The notes below the pieces were generated by a model that had not been told where the DNA came from, searched no databases, and saw only the letters and a program-made list of their open reading frames with translations. A DNA stretch of 64,000 nt from JAKPAM01 sp047601745 (GTDB lineage Bacteria; Pseudomonadota; Gammaproteobacteria; Burkholderiales; Burkholderiaceae_E). The stretch lies in assembly GCA_047601745.1 (NCBI GenBank), contig JASGIS010000001.1, forward strand, positions 2,976,001-3,040,000, written 5' to 3'. Shown piece after piece: positions 46,588 to 54,049 of this stretch; the first letter of the stretch is position 1, and every line of letters starts with the position of its first letter. Made by a program: the position numbers and the translations under genes.

Positions 46588-46614
46588 AAAAACGCCGGCG
46601 TGAGCCGGCGTTTT
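46588..46614. terminator. Bidirectional terminator between fadD and the porin gene
   Basis: AAAAACGCCGGC-GTGA-GCCGGCGTTTT. A second hairpin, GGCCGGC-CGAA-GCCGGCC (46630-46647), lies right after the porin stop on the minus strand. The space from 46478 is filled with GC-rich CCGGGC repeats. Confidence 0.88.
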
Positions 46615-46654
46615 CGATTCCAAACGGAAGGCCGGCCGAAGCCGGCCGCCCCGA

Positions 46655-47752
46655 TCAGAACTGGTGACGGATACCCAGAGCGATCGCTTGGGGTTTGCCG
46701 TCGGCCACGGTGGCGTAGGTGTTGGCCGAGTTGCGGATACCGAAGGCCGCACCGTCCTTGTTCCACACCTTGGCGTAGGTCGCGTACAGCGTCGTGCGCT
46801 TGGACAGCGGATACGTGTAGCCGACACCCAGCGTGTTCGCTTTCGGCGTACCGCCGCCGATGTCGTGGTAGCGGACCTGGTGAGCCTGGATCAGGAACTC
46901 GCCAGCGCCGGCACGCACGCCCAGACCGATGTTGGCCATCTTGACCTTGTCGGTGATCGCGCCGACGTCGTCCGGATCGCTGACCGCGAAGCCGGCCACG
47001 ACACGACCGAAGCCGAACTTGTAGCCGCCGCCCAGACCGTACTGCTTGATCTTGCTGGTCGGGGCGCCCGCGGCCGTGTTGGCATAGCCGCCACGGTAGT
47101 AGGCGTTGGCGTGGAACGCGCCGCCGGTGTACATCAGAGCGATTTCACCGTTGTTGTCACGTTTCTTCGGCGAATCGTAGTACTCGGTGCCGGCCAGCGT
47201 GCCCTTGCCGTAGGCGGTACGGATCTGGAAACCACCCCAGGTCGGCGAGTTCCAGAAGATCGCGTTGCTGTAGCGGATCGAGACCAGACCGGCGGTGTTC
47301 CAGCCCAGCGTCGAGCCGTTCATGCCGTAGCCGAACAGGTCGTTGGCGATGTTCGCATAGAACGCCGGGGTGTATTCACGGCCCAGGAAGACCTGACCGA
47401 AACCACCTTGCAGACCGACGAACGAACGACGGCCGAAGCTCAGCGCGCTGCCGCGGCTCGGGTTGGTCGGGTCGGCGGCGATGTCGCCCACGCCTTCGTC
47501 GACGCCCCAGTGCGCTTCAGCGTTGAAGAACGCCGACAGGCCGCCACCGAGGTCTTCGGTGCCGCGCACGCCCCAACGGCTCGTGCTCATGATGCCCGAG
47601 TCGACGCGCATCGCGCCGCCGGTGCCCGGCGCGTCCGGCTTGACGTAGCCCACGCCCGCGTCGGCGATGCCGTACATCGTCACATTCGTCTGCGCTTGAG
47701 CCGCCATCGGCAGAGCAGCCGCCACGGCCACAGCGAGAAGCGATTTCTTCAT
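46655..47752 (-). CDS. Gram-negative porin (family 4, OmpC-like)
   Basis: A 365-residue outer-membrane porin with 16 expected beta strands. The signal peptide MKKSLLAVAVAAALPMAAQA ends at A20, and TNVTMYGIADAGVGYV starts the barrel. The constriction-loop region carries the conserved LGREYTPAFYANIANDLFGYG. The last residue is Phe (IRHQF), needed for BAM assembly. The start is chosen at 47752 because the signal peptide begins there; TAGGAGATTTA on the minus strand is the ribosome site. It is probably a general or anion-selective pore, with specificity not visible. Confidence 0.95.
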   Translation of the reverse strand: MKKSLLAVAVAAALPMAAQAQTNVTMYGIADAGVGYVKPDAPGTGGAMRVDSGIMSTSRWGVRGTEDLGGGLSAFFNAEAHWGVDEGVGDIAADPTNPSRGSALSFGRRSFVGLQGGFGQVFLGREYTPAFYANIANDLFGYGMNGSTLGWNTAGLVSIRYSNAIFWNSPTWGGFQIRTAYGKGTLAGTEYYDSPKKRDNNGEIALMYTGGAFHANAYYRGGYANTAAGAPTSKIKQYGLGGGYKFGFGRVVAGFAVSDPDDVGAITDKVKMANIGLGVRAGAGEFLIQAHQVRYHDIGGGTPKANTLGVGYTYPLSKRTTLYATYAKVWNKDGAAFGIRNSANTYATVADGKPQAIALGIRHQF

Positions 47753-48020
47753 TGATAAATCTCCTAAGTTTCTGGAATCAATCGGCAGCCTCCACGCTAC
47801 CGAAACTCCCCGAGCAAGCTGAAGCGAGCCATCCCCGGTTAAGTTCATCGGTATTGTGACCAAAAACCCCCGGTGGGCAAACAATAGCGGGTCAAGCGAC
47901 GCTCGATTTGGCCAATATCGTTGTGCCCTCGCAACAGATGCGCGGGGGATAATCCGGCCAGGGCGATGAACGTCGTCAACGAACCGCTGAACGGTCGCCC
48001 ATTACTCGAGAGGATCTGAT

Positions 48021-48668
48021 ATGAGACGTCTGACGGCCGCAGATCAACGTTTCGCGCTGGCGGGGCGCATGCTGGCCGCCGTGCTGTCGGCGCCGGCCCC
48101 GACGCGGCCGGTTCCGAAGCCGAAAAACACCGCCCGGGCGCTGGCCACCGAACTGACCGACGACGAGCGCAGGCTGTCGGGGGCGCTGATGCGCGTCAAC
48201 CACGTCGGCGAGGTCTGCGCGCAGGCGCTGTACGAAGGCCAGGCGATGACGACCCGCGATCCGTCGCTGCGGGCCGACTTCCTGCACGCCGCGCAGGAGG
48301 AGGGGGACCATCTGTACTGGACGCGAGAGCGGCTGCGCGAGTTGAACGACCGGCCGTCCTGGCTCAATCCGTTGTGGTACGGCGGATCGCTGCTGATCGG
48401 CATGGCGGCCGGGCGGGCCGGTGATTCGCTGAGCCTGGGCTTCATGGCCGAGACCGAGCGCCAGGTCGCCGCGCATCTCGACGGCCATCTGCAGCGGCTG
48501 CCTGCCGGCGACCAGGCGTCACGGGCGATCGTCGAGACGATGAAGGAAGACGAGGCGCGCCATGCCGATCACGCGGTCGACCGGGGGGGCGTCGACCTGC
48601 CGCCGATCGTCCGCTCGATGATGAAGGCCGCGTCGACGGTGATGACGCGAACGGCGCACCACATCTGA
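48021..48668 (+). CDS. coq7: Coq7-type demethoxyubiquinone hydroxylase
   Basis: A 215-residue di-iron monooxygenase of ubiquinone synthesis. Carboxylate and His ligands lie in RVNHVGEVCAQALYEGQ, AAQEEGDHL, ETERQVAAHL and KEDEARHADHA, the usual E...ExxH...E...ExxH layout. The start MRRLTAADQRF is preceded by GAGAGGA. Betaproteobacteria use Coq7 instead of UbiF, so this complements the UbiH-family enzyme at 4159. No adjoining ubiquinone gene is seen. Upstream 47753-48020 holds the porin and coq7 promoter regions, without further genes. Confidence 0.94.
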   Translation: MRRLTAADQRFALAGRMLAAVLSAPAPTRPVPKPKNTARALATELTDDERRLSGALMRVNHVGEVCAQALYEGQAMTTRDPSLRADFLHAAQEEGDHLYWTRERLRELNDRPSWLNPLWYGGSLLIGMAAGRAGDSLSLGFMAETERQVAAHLDGHLQRLPAGDQASRAIVETMKEDEARHADHAVDRGGVDLPPIVRSMMKAASTVMTRTAHHI

Positions 48669-48758
48669 AGGAGGGCTGAAGGAGGGCGCGCGGTCCTGAA
48701 AGACGTGGCCGGACGGCGCCGGGCCCGGAGCGGCCGCCGAACGGAGGCGGCCGCCGAA

Positions 48759-49223
48759 TCAGGCGGCCGGAGCCGGGTCTTCGATGATTTCCCAGTCGTG
48801 CGTCATCTCGGCCGTCTTGCCGAGCATGATCGATGCCGAGCAGTACTTGTCGTGCGACAGCTTGATCGCGCGTTCGACCAGGTTCGGCTTGAGCCCGCGG
48901 CCCTTGACCGCGAAGTGGAAGTGGATCCGCGTGAATACCTTGGGATCGGCGGCCGCGCGCTCGGAGTCCAGCGTCACCTCGCAGCCGGTGATCGCCTGGC
49001 CGCTCTTGCGCAGGATCAGGACGACGTCGTAGGCCGTGCAGCCGCCGGTGCCGAGCAGCACCATCTCCATCGGCCGCGGGCCGAGGTTGCGTCCTCCGCC
49101 TTCCGGGGCGCCGTCCATGACGACCGCATGGCCGCTGCCGGTTTCGGCGACGAAACTCATGCCCGGCTCGCCCGCGCCGGCCGCGCCGATCCATTTGACT
49201 GTGCACTGCATGTCGCTGCTCAT
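48759..49223 (-). CDS. OsmC/Ohr-family protein
   Basis: A 154-residue OsmC-like protein, predicted to reduce organic or fatty-acid hydroperoxides. The two redox cysteines are in LGTGGCTAYDVVLIL and DKYCSASIML, as in the family. It starts MSSDMQCTVKW; ATG at 49223 is preferred over 49211, and the frame runs on upstream without a good signal. It converges with coq7; a hairpin CGGCCGCC/GGCGGCCG (48731-48753) without a T tract lies between them. Confidence 0.92.
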   Translation of the reverse strand: MSSDMQCTVKWIGAAGAGEPGMSFVAETGSGHAVVMDGAPEGGGRNLGPRPMEMVLLGTGGCTAYDVVLILRKSGQAITGCEVTLDSERAAADPKVFTRIHFHFAVKGRGLKPNLVERAIKLSHDKYCSASIMLGKTAEMTHDWEIIEDPAPAA

Positions 49224-49361
49224 TGATGCTCGCTGAAAGAATGACGGCTGTCCGCCGATGCTACACAACAAGCCGCGGGCGCGCCGTCGGCGGGCCTGCG
49301 AGCACGAGGGAGTCGGTCCGGACCGCGGAGTGCGGCCGAGCGGGAGGGGGCAGAGTCGTTC

Positions 49362-49390
49362 TTGCGGTGCACAATCGATCCCGCTAGAAT
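49362..49390 (+). promoter_or_regulatory. Promoter of the orphan small RNA
   Basis: TTGCGG (49362-49367), 17 bases, TAGAAT (49385-49390). The next gene on this strand (rplM) has a separate promoter after a strong terminator, so this promoter serves only the short unit at about 49397-49487. Confidence 0.72.
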
Positions 49391-49396
49391 CGGATC

Positions 49397-49487
49397 CATC
49401 GATCGCCCGTTTGGGTGGTCCACCGTTGTCTCCTCCACCCTTCTTTGGTGGATTCCGCCCGGGCCTTCGTCGTCCGGGCTTTTTTTT
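49397..49487 (+). ncRNA. Candidate small RNA of about 90 nt with anti-SD motif
   Basis: A stand-alone transcription unit with no ORF. It has its own promoter (49362-49390) and a strong intrinsic terminator: GCCCGGGC (49457-49464) paired with GTCCGGGC (49472-49479), then eight T (49480-49487). The inside holds TCCACC-CTTCTTT-GGTGGA (49434-49452), and GGTGG (49414-49418), which can pair with CCACC in an alternative fold. CTCCTCC (49430-49436) is complementary to a Shine-Dalgarno, as in some trans-acting small RNAs. I recognise no Rfam family. It could also be a leader remnant of rplM, but the terminator and the second promoter argue against that. Confidence 0.6.
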
Positions 49488-49488
49488 A
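49456..49488 (+). terminator. Terminator of the small RNA
   Basis: GCCCGGGC-loop-GTCCGGGC followed by eight T (49480-49487). It is the strongest T tract in this part of the window. Confidence 0.88.
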
Positions 49489-49507
49489 ACCCGTTGACAG
49501 GCTGCCT

Positions 49508-49537
49508 TTGACTAGGTCGGCAGACCGTGGGTATAAT
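49508..49537 (+). promoter_or_regulatory. Promoter of rplM-rpsI
   Basis: TTGACT (49508-49513), 18 bases, TATAAT (49532-49537). It implies a 5' leader of about 280 bases (49544-49824) before rplM. The leader has no convincing ORF but contains GC-rich hairpins, for example GACCC-TCGCGG-GGGTC near 49793, and may hold an L13 autoregulatory site (inference). Confidence 0.75.
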
Positions 49538-49824
49538 CTAAGGCTTTCCGCAGTACGCACCTTGGCCGATTGGTCCCGGGCGCGTCGAGCGCGGGGTGTT
49601 CCGGAAACGGGCTGGCCTGGCTGAGGTCGGTCCGGGCGGTCGGCGCGGGCCGGCCGGCGGTCGGCATGCGATGAACGAACGAGTCGCGAAGGCATGCGGG
49701 CGGCGGAGCACCGGACAACCTCATCGGCGTCCCATCGTGCGCGGGTCTCCGTCGGATTCGACGGGGCCGTGCGAGGGCCAAGGCTTCTGGGTGACCCTCG
49801 CGGGGGTCGAAGACTGGATCGGAC

Positions 49825-50253
49825 ATGAAGACATTTAGCGCCAAACCGGCTGAAGTTCAGCGCAATTGGTACGTCGTCGACGGCAGCGACAAGGTGCTCG
49901 GCCGCCTGGCTGCCGAGATCGCGTTGCGCCTGCGCGGCAAGCACAAGCCCGAATACACGCCGCACGTCGATACCGGCGATTTCATCGTCGTCGTCAACGC
50001 CGGCAAGATCCGCGTGACGGGCAACAAATCGCTGGACAAGAAGTACTACCGTCACAGCGGTTACCCCGGCGGCATCACCGAAACCGATTTCGGCAAGATG
50101 CAGGCCCGCTTCCCCGGCCGCGCGCTGGAAAAAGCGGTCAAGGGCATGCTGCCCAAGGGACCGCTGGGTTATGCGATGTTCAAGAAACTGAAGGTCTACG
50201 GCGACGCCACGCATCCGCACGCTGCGCAGCAGCCGGCGCCGCTCGACATCTGA
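49825..50253 (+). CDS. rplM: Ribosomal protein L13
   Basis: A 142-residue large-subunit protein starting MKTFSAKPAEVQRNWYVVD. Family motifs are DKVLGRLAAEIALRLRGKHK (in part), VDTGDFIVVVNA, YRHSGYPGG and AVKGMLPKGPLGYAM. The length is exact for bacteria. There is no strong ribosome site before ATG 49825, and the long leader may set its rate of translation. rpsI follows after 85 bases in the standard rplM-rpsI operon. Confidence 0.97.
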   Translation: MKTFSAKPAEVQRNWYVVDGSDKVLGRLAAEIALRLRGKHKPEYTPHVDTGDFIVVVNAGKIRVTGNKSLDKKYYRHSGYPGGITETDFGKMQARFPGRALEKAVKGMLPKGPLGYAMFKKLKVYGDATHPHAAQQPAPLDI

Positions 50254-50338
50254 GCGTCGCGGCCGCCCGTTCCGCCGGTGGCGGATCGTGGAGGCGAGGC
50301 GCGTTCCCATCGAAACTGATAGCTAGAGAGTCTGAAAC

Positions 50339-50731
50339 ATGATCGGCGAGTACAACTACGGCACCGGCCGTCGTAAGACTTCGATCGCCCGCGTCTTCCT
50401 GAAGCGGGGCACCGGCAAGATCGTCGTCAACGGCAAGCCCGTCGATACCTATTTCGCTCGCGAGACCGGGCGGATGGTGGTGCGCCAGCCGCTGGCGCTG
50501 ACGAACAATGCCGAGTCCTTCGACATCATGGTCAACGTGACCGGCGGCGGCGAGTCCGGCCAGGCGGGCGCCGTCCGTCACGGCATCACGCGGGCGCTGA
50601 TCGACTACGACCAGTCGCTGAAACCGCAACTGTCGAACGCCGGTCTGGTCACGCGCGACGCGCGCGAAGTCGAGCGCAAGAAGGTCGGCTTCCACAAGGC
50701 GCGTCGTCGCAAGCAGTTCTCCAAGCGCTGA
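50339..50731 (+). CDS. rpsI: Ribosomal protein S9
   Basis: A 130-residue small-subunit protein starting MIGEYNYGTGRRKTSIARVF. It has GKIVVNGKPVDTYF, the GGGESGQAGAVRHGITRAL loop and the universal basic C-terminus KKVGFHKARRRKQFSKR, whose last Arg reaches the P site. A hairpin with a T tract follows at 50826. Confidence 0.97.
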   Translation: MIGEYNYGTGRRKTSIARVFLKRGTGKIVVNGKPVDTYFARETGRMVVRQPLALTNNAESFDIMVNVTGGGESGQAGAVRHGITRALIDYDQSLKPQLSNAGLVTRDAREVERKKVGFHKARRRKQFSKR

Positions 50732-50825
50732 TCGCCGATCCGTCCGGCGCGCGGCCGATCGCCGCCGTGCCGGGCCGTGGTCGCCGATGCGCGGGCCCCG
50801 TGCGAATCGAACGTCGGGCTTGCAG

Positions 50826-50855
50826 AAGCCGTCTTGCCGGGCAGGACGGCTTTTT
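50826..50855 (+). terminator. Terminator of rplM-rpsI
   Basis: AGCCGTCTTG-CCGGG-CAGGACGGCT followed by TTTTG. It closes the ribosomal operon before erpA. Confidence 0.85.
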
Positions 50856-50907
50856 GCGCTGACCGTCCGCCGGCCGGCAAGACCGCATGCCACGCAAGGT
50901 TATCGCC

Positions 50908-50924
50908 CCTCGATACAATCGAGG
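50908..50924. promoter_or_regulatory. Palindrome over the erpA -10 box
   Basis: CCTCGAT-ACA-ATCGAGG, a perfect 7-3-7 inverted repeat. TACAAT inside it (50914-50919) is the probable -10 of erpA. A repressor bound here would block polymerase. It does not read like the E. coli IscR type 2 consensus. Confidence 0.5.
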
Positions 50925-50941
50925 GATCAGGAGATCACAAC

Positions 50942-51292
50942 ATGAATGCAATCGCAGAGATGCCGGCGCCGCTGGTCTTTACCGACAGCGCGGCCAGCAA
51001 GGTCCGGCAGTTGATCGAGGAAGAAGGCAATGACGCGCTGAAGCTGCGCGTGTTCGTGCAGGGCGGCGGATGCTCGGGCTTCCAGTATGGTTTCACGTTC
51101 GACGAGGAAACCAACGAGGACGATACCGTCATGCAGAAGGACGGCGTCACGCTGCTGATCGATGCGATGAGCTACCAGTATCTGGTCGGCGCCGAGATCG
51201 ACTATAAAGAAGATCTCGAAGGCGCTCAGTTCGTCATCAAGAACCCGAACGCGACGTCGACCTGCGGCTGCGGCTCGTCGTTCTCGGCCTGA
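50942..51292 (+). CDS. erpA: Iron-sulfur cluster insertion protein ErpA
   Basis: A 116-residue A-type Fe-S carrier. The three conserved cysteines are C44 (GGGCSGFQYGF) and C108 and C110 (STCGCGSSF). The start MNAIAEMPAPLVFTDSAASKV fits betaproteobacterial ErpA; AGGAG lies 11 bases before the ATG at 50942. It delivers clusters to late targets such as the isoprenoid enzymes. The upstream palindrome suggests repression. Confidence 0.95.
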   Translation: MNAIAEMPAPLVFTDSAASKVRQLIEEEGNDALKLRVFVQGGGCSGFQYGFTFDEETNEDDTVMQKDGVTLLIDAMSYQYLVGAEIDYKEDLEGAQFVIKNPNATSTCGCGSSFSA

Positions 51293-51315
51293 CGCGGTTT
51301 TTCGCGTCGATCGGA

Positions 51316-52470
51316 TCAGGGCGCGTGGACCGCGCCGAGTACGACCGGCCTTGATGCGCCGGTGACGGTGGGCAGGTTGCCCGGACGCCCATGCAGGCGC
51401 TGCCGGGCCAGCCAAGCGAAGGCCAGCGCTTCGACGGCCTGCGGATCGATGCCGACGGCATCGGTCGAGGCAACGCTGACCGGCGCCAGATGCCGGGCCA
51501 GCCGCGCCATCAGATGCGCATTGCGCGCGCCGCCCCCGCAGACCAGAACCTCGTCGGCGCCGCCGCAGGCGCCGCGGATCGCGTCGGCGATCGCCACCGC
51601 CGTCAATTCGCATAGCGTCGCCTGGACGACCGCCGGTTCCGGCCGCTGTCCATCGCCGGCGAGCCGGTCATCGAGCCAGCTCATGTCGAACAGGTCGCGA
51701 CCCGTGCTCTTGGGCGCCGGCAGCGCGAAATAGGGTTCGGACAACATCCGCCGAAGCAGGGCCGGATCGGGCCGTGCGCTGGCGGCCCAGGCGCCGCCGC
51801 CGTCGTAGCGGGTGCCGCGATGACGTTCGATCCAGCCGTCCATCAGCACGTTGCCGGGGCCGGTGTCGAAGCCCAGCGCGGGTTCACCGGGCGTCAGCTT
51901 CGTGACGTTGGCGATGCCGCCGATGTTGACGATCGCGCGTCGGCACCCGCTCGCGCGGAACACCGCGTCGTGAAATCCGGGAGCCAGCGGCGCGCCCTGG
52001 CCGCCGGCGGCGACGTCGGCGCTTCGCAAGTCGTTGACGACGGTGATGCCGGTCCGCACCGCCAACCGGGCGCCATCGAGCAGTTGGACGGTGAACCCCA
52101 GTTCGGGCCGATGGCGGACGGTCTGGCCGTGCGCGCCGATCGCGGCGACGTCGCCCGGTGCCAGCGTCGCATGATCGGGCAGCGCGCGTGCGCGCCGCAG
52201 CAGCGCGTCGACGGCATCGGCGTACAGGTCGGTCAGCCGGCGCGTCGCGACACCGGCGCGGACGATCTCGTCCGGACCGCTGGCCTGGAGCGCGAGCAGT
52301 TCGGCCCGCAGCGCGTCGTCGATGTCGAGCGACGCGCTGGCGATCGTCGTCAGGCCTTGCGAGGAGGCTCGGGCCAGCACGGCGTCGACGCCATCGATGC
52401 TGGTGCCGGACATCATGCCGATGTACAGCGCCGGCGCGTCGGGGTCGGTGGTCGGCGAGGTGCCGGGCAT
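51316..52470 (-). CDS. anmK: Anhydro-N-acetylmuramic acid kinase
   Basis: A 384-residue sugar kinase that phosphorylates and opens anhydro-MurNAc during cell-wall recycling. ATP/sugar motifs: YIGMMSGTSIDGVDAVLA, GAHGQTVRH, VNIGGIANVT, FDTGPGNVLMD and VLVCGGGARN. The catalytic Asp lies in MSGTSIDGVD. The gene sits 68 bases downstream of the M23 peptidase gene on the same strand. Its substrate comes from MltA-type lytic transglycosylases (mltA at 6528). Confidence 0.95.
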   Translation of the reverse strand: MPGTSPTTDPDAPALYIGMMSGTSIDGVDAVLARASSQGLTTIASASLDIDDALRAELLALQASGPDEIVRAGVATRRLTDLYADAVDALLRRARALPDHATLAPGDVAAIGAHGQTVRHRPELGFTVQLLDGARLAVRTGITVVNDLRSADVAAGGQGAPLAPGFHDAVFRASGCRRAIVNIGGIANVTKLTPGEPALGFDTGPGNVLMDGWIERHRGTRYDGGGAWAASARPDPALLRRMLSEPYFALPAPKSTGRDLFDMSWLDDRLAGDGQRPEPAVVQATLCELTAVAIADAIRGACGGADEVLVCGGGARNAHLMARLARHLAPVSVASTDAVGIDPQAVEALAFAWLARQRLHGRPGNLPTVTGASRPVVLGAVHAP

Positions 52471-52538
52471 CGGCAGCGGATATCCGGAGGCAGGGCGCGC
52501 GTCCCGCGCGCGGCCGGGGCCGCGCGGCGAGCCGGCGC

Positions 52539-53903
52539 TTACTGGAAGCGGGCGACCTGCAGGTCGCCGAACTGTTCGAGCTCCGCCTGCAGCGAGCTGG
52601 AGATCTGGTCGAAGCGCGCGCGGTCGGCCGGCTCCAGCGGAGGCTGCGAAGCGGGCAACGCGACGGTCAGCGGGTCGGTCTGCTCGTCGTTGATGCGGAA
52701 TTCGTAGTGCAGGTGCGGGCCGGTCGCCCAGCCGGTCGAGCCGACGAAACCGATGACGTCGCCCTGCGTGACGCGGGTGCCTTCCTTGATCGCGCTCGCG
52801 AAGCCGCTCAGGTGCGCGTACAGCGTGCTGATCTTGGCTGCGTGGATCGTGGTGGTGTGCCGGACGATGATGACGTTGCCGTAGCCGCGTTGCCGGCCGA
52901 CGAATTCGATGACGCCGTCGCCGGTGCTGCGTACGCGCGTGCCGGTCGGCGCCGCGAAATCCACGCCCTTGTGGGCCCGCCAGTCGCGCATGATCGGATG
53001 CAGGCGGGCTTCGGTGAAGCCCGACATCACGCGCGAGGTTTCGAGCGGGTTGCGCAGGAACGAGTTGCGCAGCGGACGTCCGCTGAAATCGTAGTAGTCG
53101 CCGCGCGAGGCCGTGCCGCGCGTCGACACGGATCTGATCGGCTTGACCTTGGGTTCGAACCAGACCGCTTCGTGGCGCACGCCGCCGGCGATGACTTCGG
53201 CGGCCAGCAGCCGGCCGGCCACCGGCGTATCGAAGCTGCCCGCTTCGCGCAGCGTTTCGTAGACGACACGAACCGTGTCGCCTTTCTGCAGGTCCTTGCT
53301 GACGTCGAGCGACGCGCTGAACACGTCGTTCAATTGCGCGGCGATCGCATCGGGGATGCCGCCGGCGGCGGTGGCCGCATTGAGCGTGCTGCGGATCTCG
53401 ACGGAACGGCTGGCCAGATCGCGTTCGAGCGGGACGTCTTCTTCGGCGGTGACGAAGTGGTCGTCACGGCGTTCGACGAGGACGCGCCGACCGGCCTGCG
53501 TCGGCCGGACGCCGCCTTCTTCGAGGCCGCTGATGCGGTACGAGAAACGATGGATCCGCCCCCGCGCGTCGAGTTCGGCCAGCACGGTGCGGCCCGGTTT
53601 CATCTGCAGGATGCTGCGCGCGGTCGGATCGGCGGCCACGAAACGCTGGAAATCGATGTCGAGCGCGCCGAGGCGGCTGAGCAGCGACGCCAGCGAGTCG
53701 CCGCGCCGGATCCGCTCGGACTGGATGAAGTGATCGAACGGTTCGGCCGCGACCATCGGGATGTCGAGCGCATCGCGGACCGTCCGTTCGGGAGGGGGCA
53801 GATCGGCGGCGTTGTTGGGGGCGACGGCAACGGCCGTCACCGCACCGAGGGCGAAGATGGCAGACACCACCGCCGGAACGGGTTTGATCCAGGTTCGAGT
53901 CAT
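52539..53903 (-). CDS. M23-family murein endopeptidase
   Basis: A 454-residue envelope peptidase. The N-terminal hydrophobic segment (KPVPAVVSAIFALGAVTAVAVA) acts as signal anchor. A LysM-like or MepM N-domain follows (FIQSERIRRGDSLASLLSRLG). The LytM zinc site is near the C-terminus: HKGVDFAAPTGT for the first His/Asp and GPHLHYEFR for the HxH. The start is uncertain: ATG 53903 gives a proper signal sequence, and an in-frame ATG at 54044 would overlap the tyrS promoter. Divergent from tyrS and paired with anmK. Confidence 0.9.
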   Translation of the reverse strand: MTRTWIKPVPAVVSAIFALGAVTAVAVAPNNAADLPPPERTVRDALDIPMVAAEPFDHFIQSERIRRGDSLASLLSRLGALDIDFQRFVAADPTARSILQMKPGRTVLAELDARGRIHRFSYRISGLEEGGVRPTQAGRRVLVERRDDHFVTAEEDVPLERDLASRSVEIRSTLNAATAAGGIPDAIAAQLNDVFSASLDVSKDLQKGDTVRVVYETLREAGSFDTPVAGRLLAAEVIAGGVRHEAVWFEPKVKPIRSVSTRGTASRGDYYDFSGRPLRNSFLRNPLETSRVMSGFTEARLHPIMRDWRAHKGVDFAAPTGTRVRSTGDGVIEFVGRQRGYGNVIIVRHTTTIHAAKISTLYAHLSGFASAIKEGTRVTQGDVIGFVGSTGWATGPHLHYEFRINDEQTDPLTVALPASQPPLEPADRARFDQISSSLQAELEQFGDLQVARFQ

Positions 53904-54049
53904 CGGGCTGGCTGGCCGCTTGGTTCTGCGCGCAGTCGGGCTGCGCTGTGTCGTCGGAGCATCGATCGAGGCGGCTACAATTCCGAATCCCTCGCTCGGC
54001 AGGCTTGCCCGAATTTTATCGGAAAGGCTTTCTGCGTCAACCATTTGCG

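Noticed and set aside
49671..49838. An upstream ORF (MNERVAKACGRR...) in the rplM leader that overlaps the rplM start
   Set aside because: No ribosome site and no recognisable sequence; kept as unsupported.
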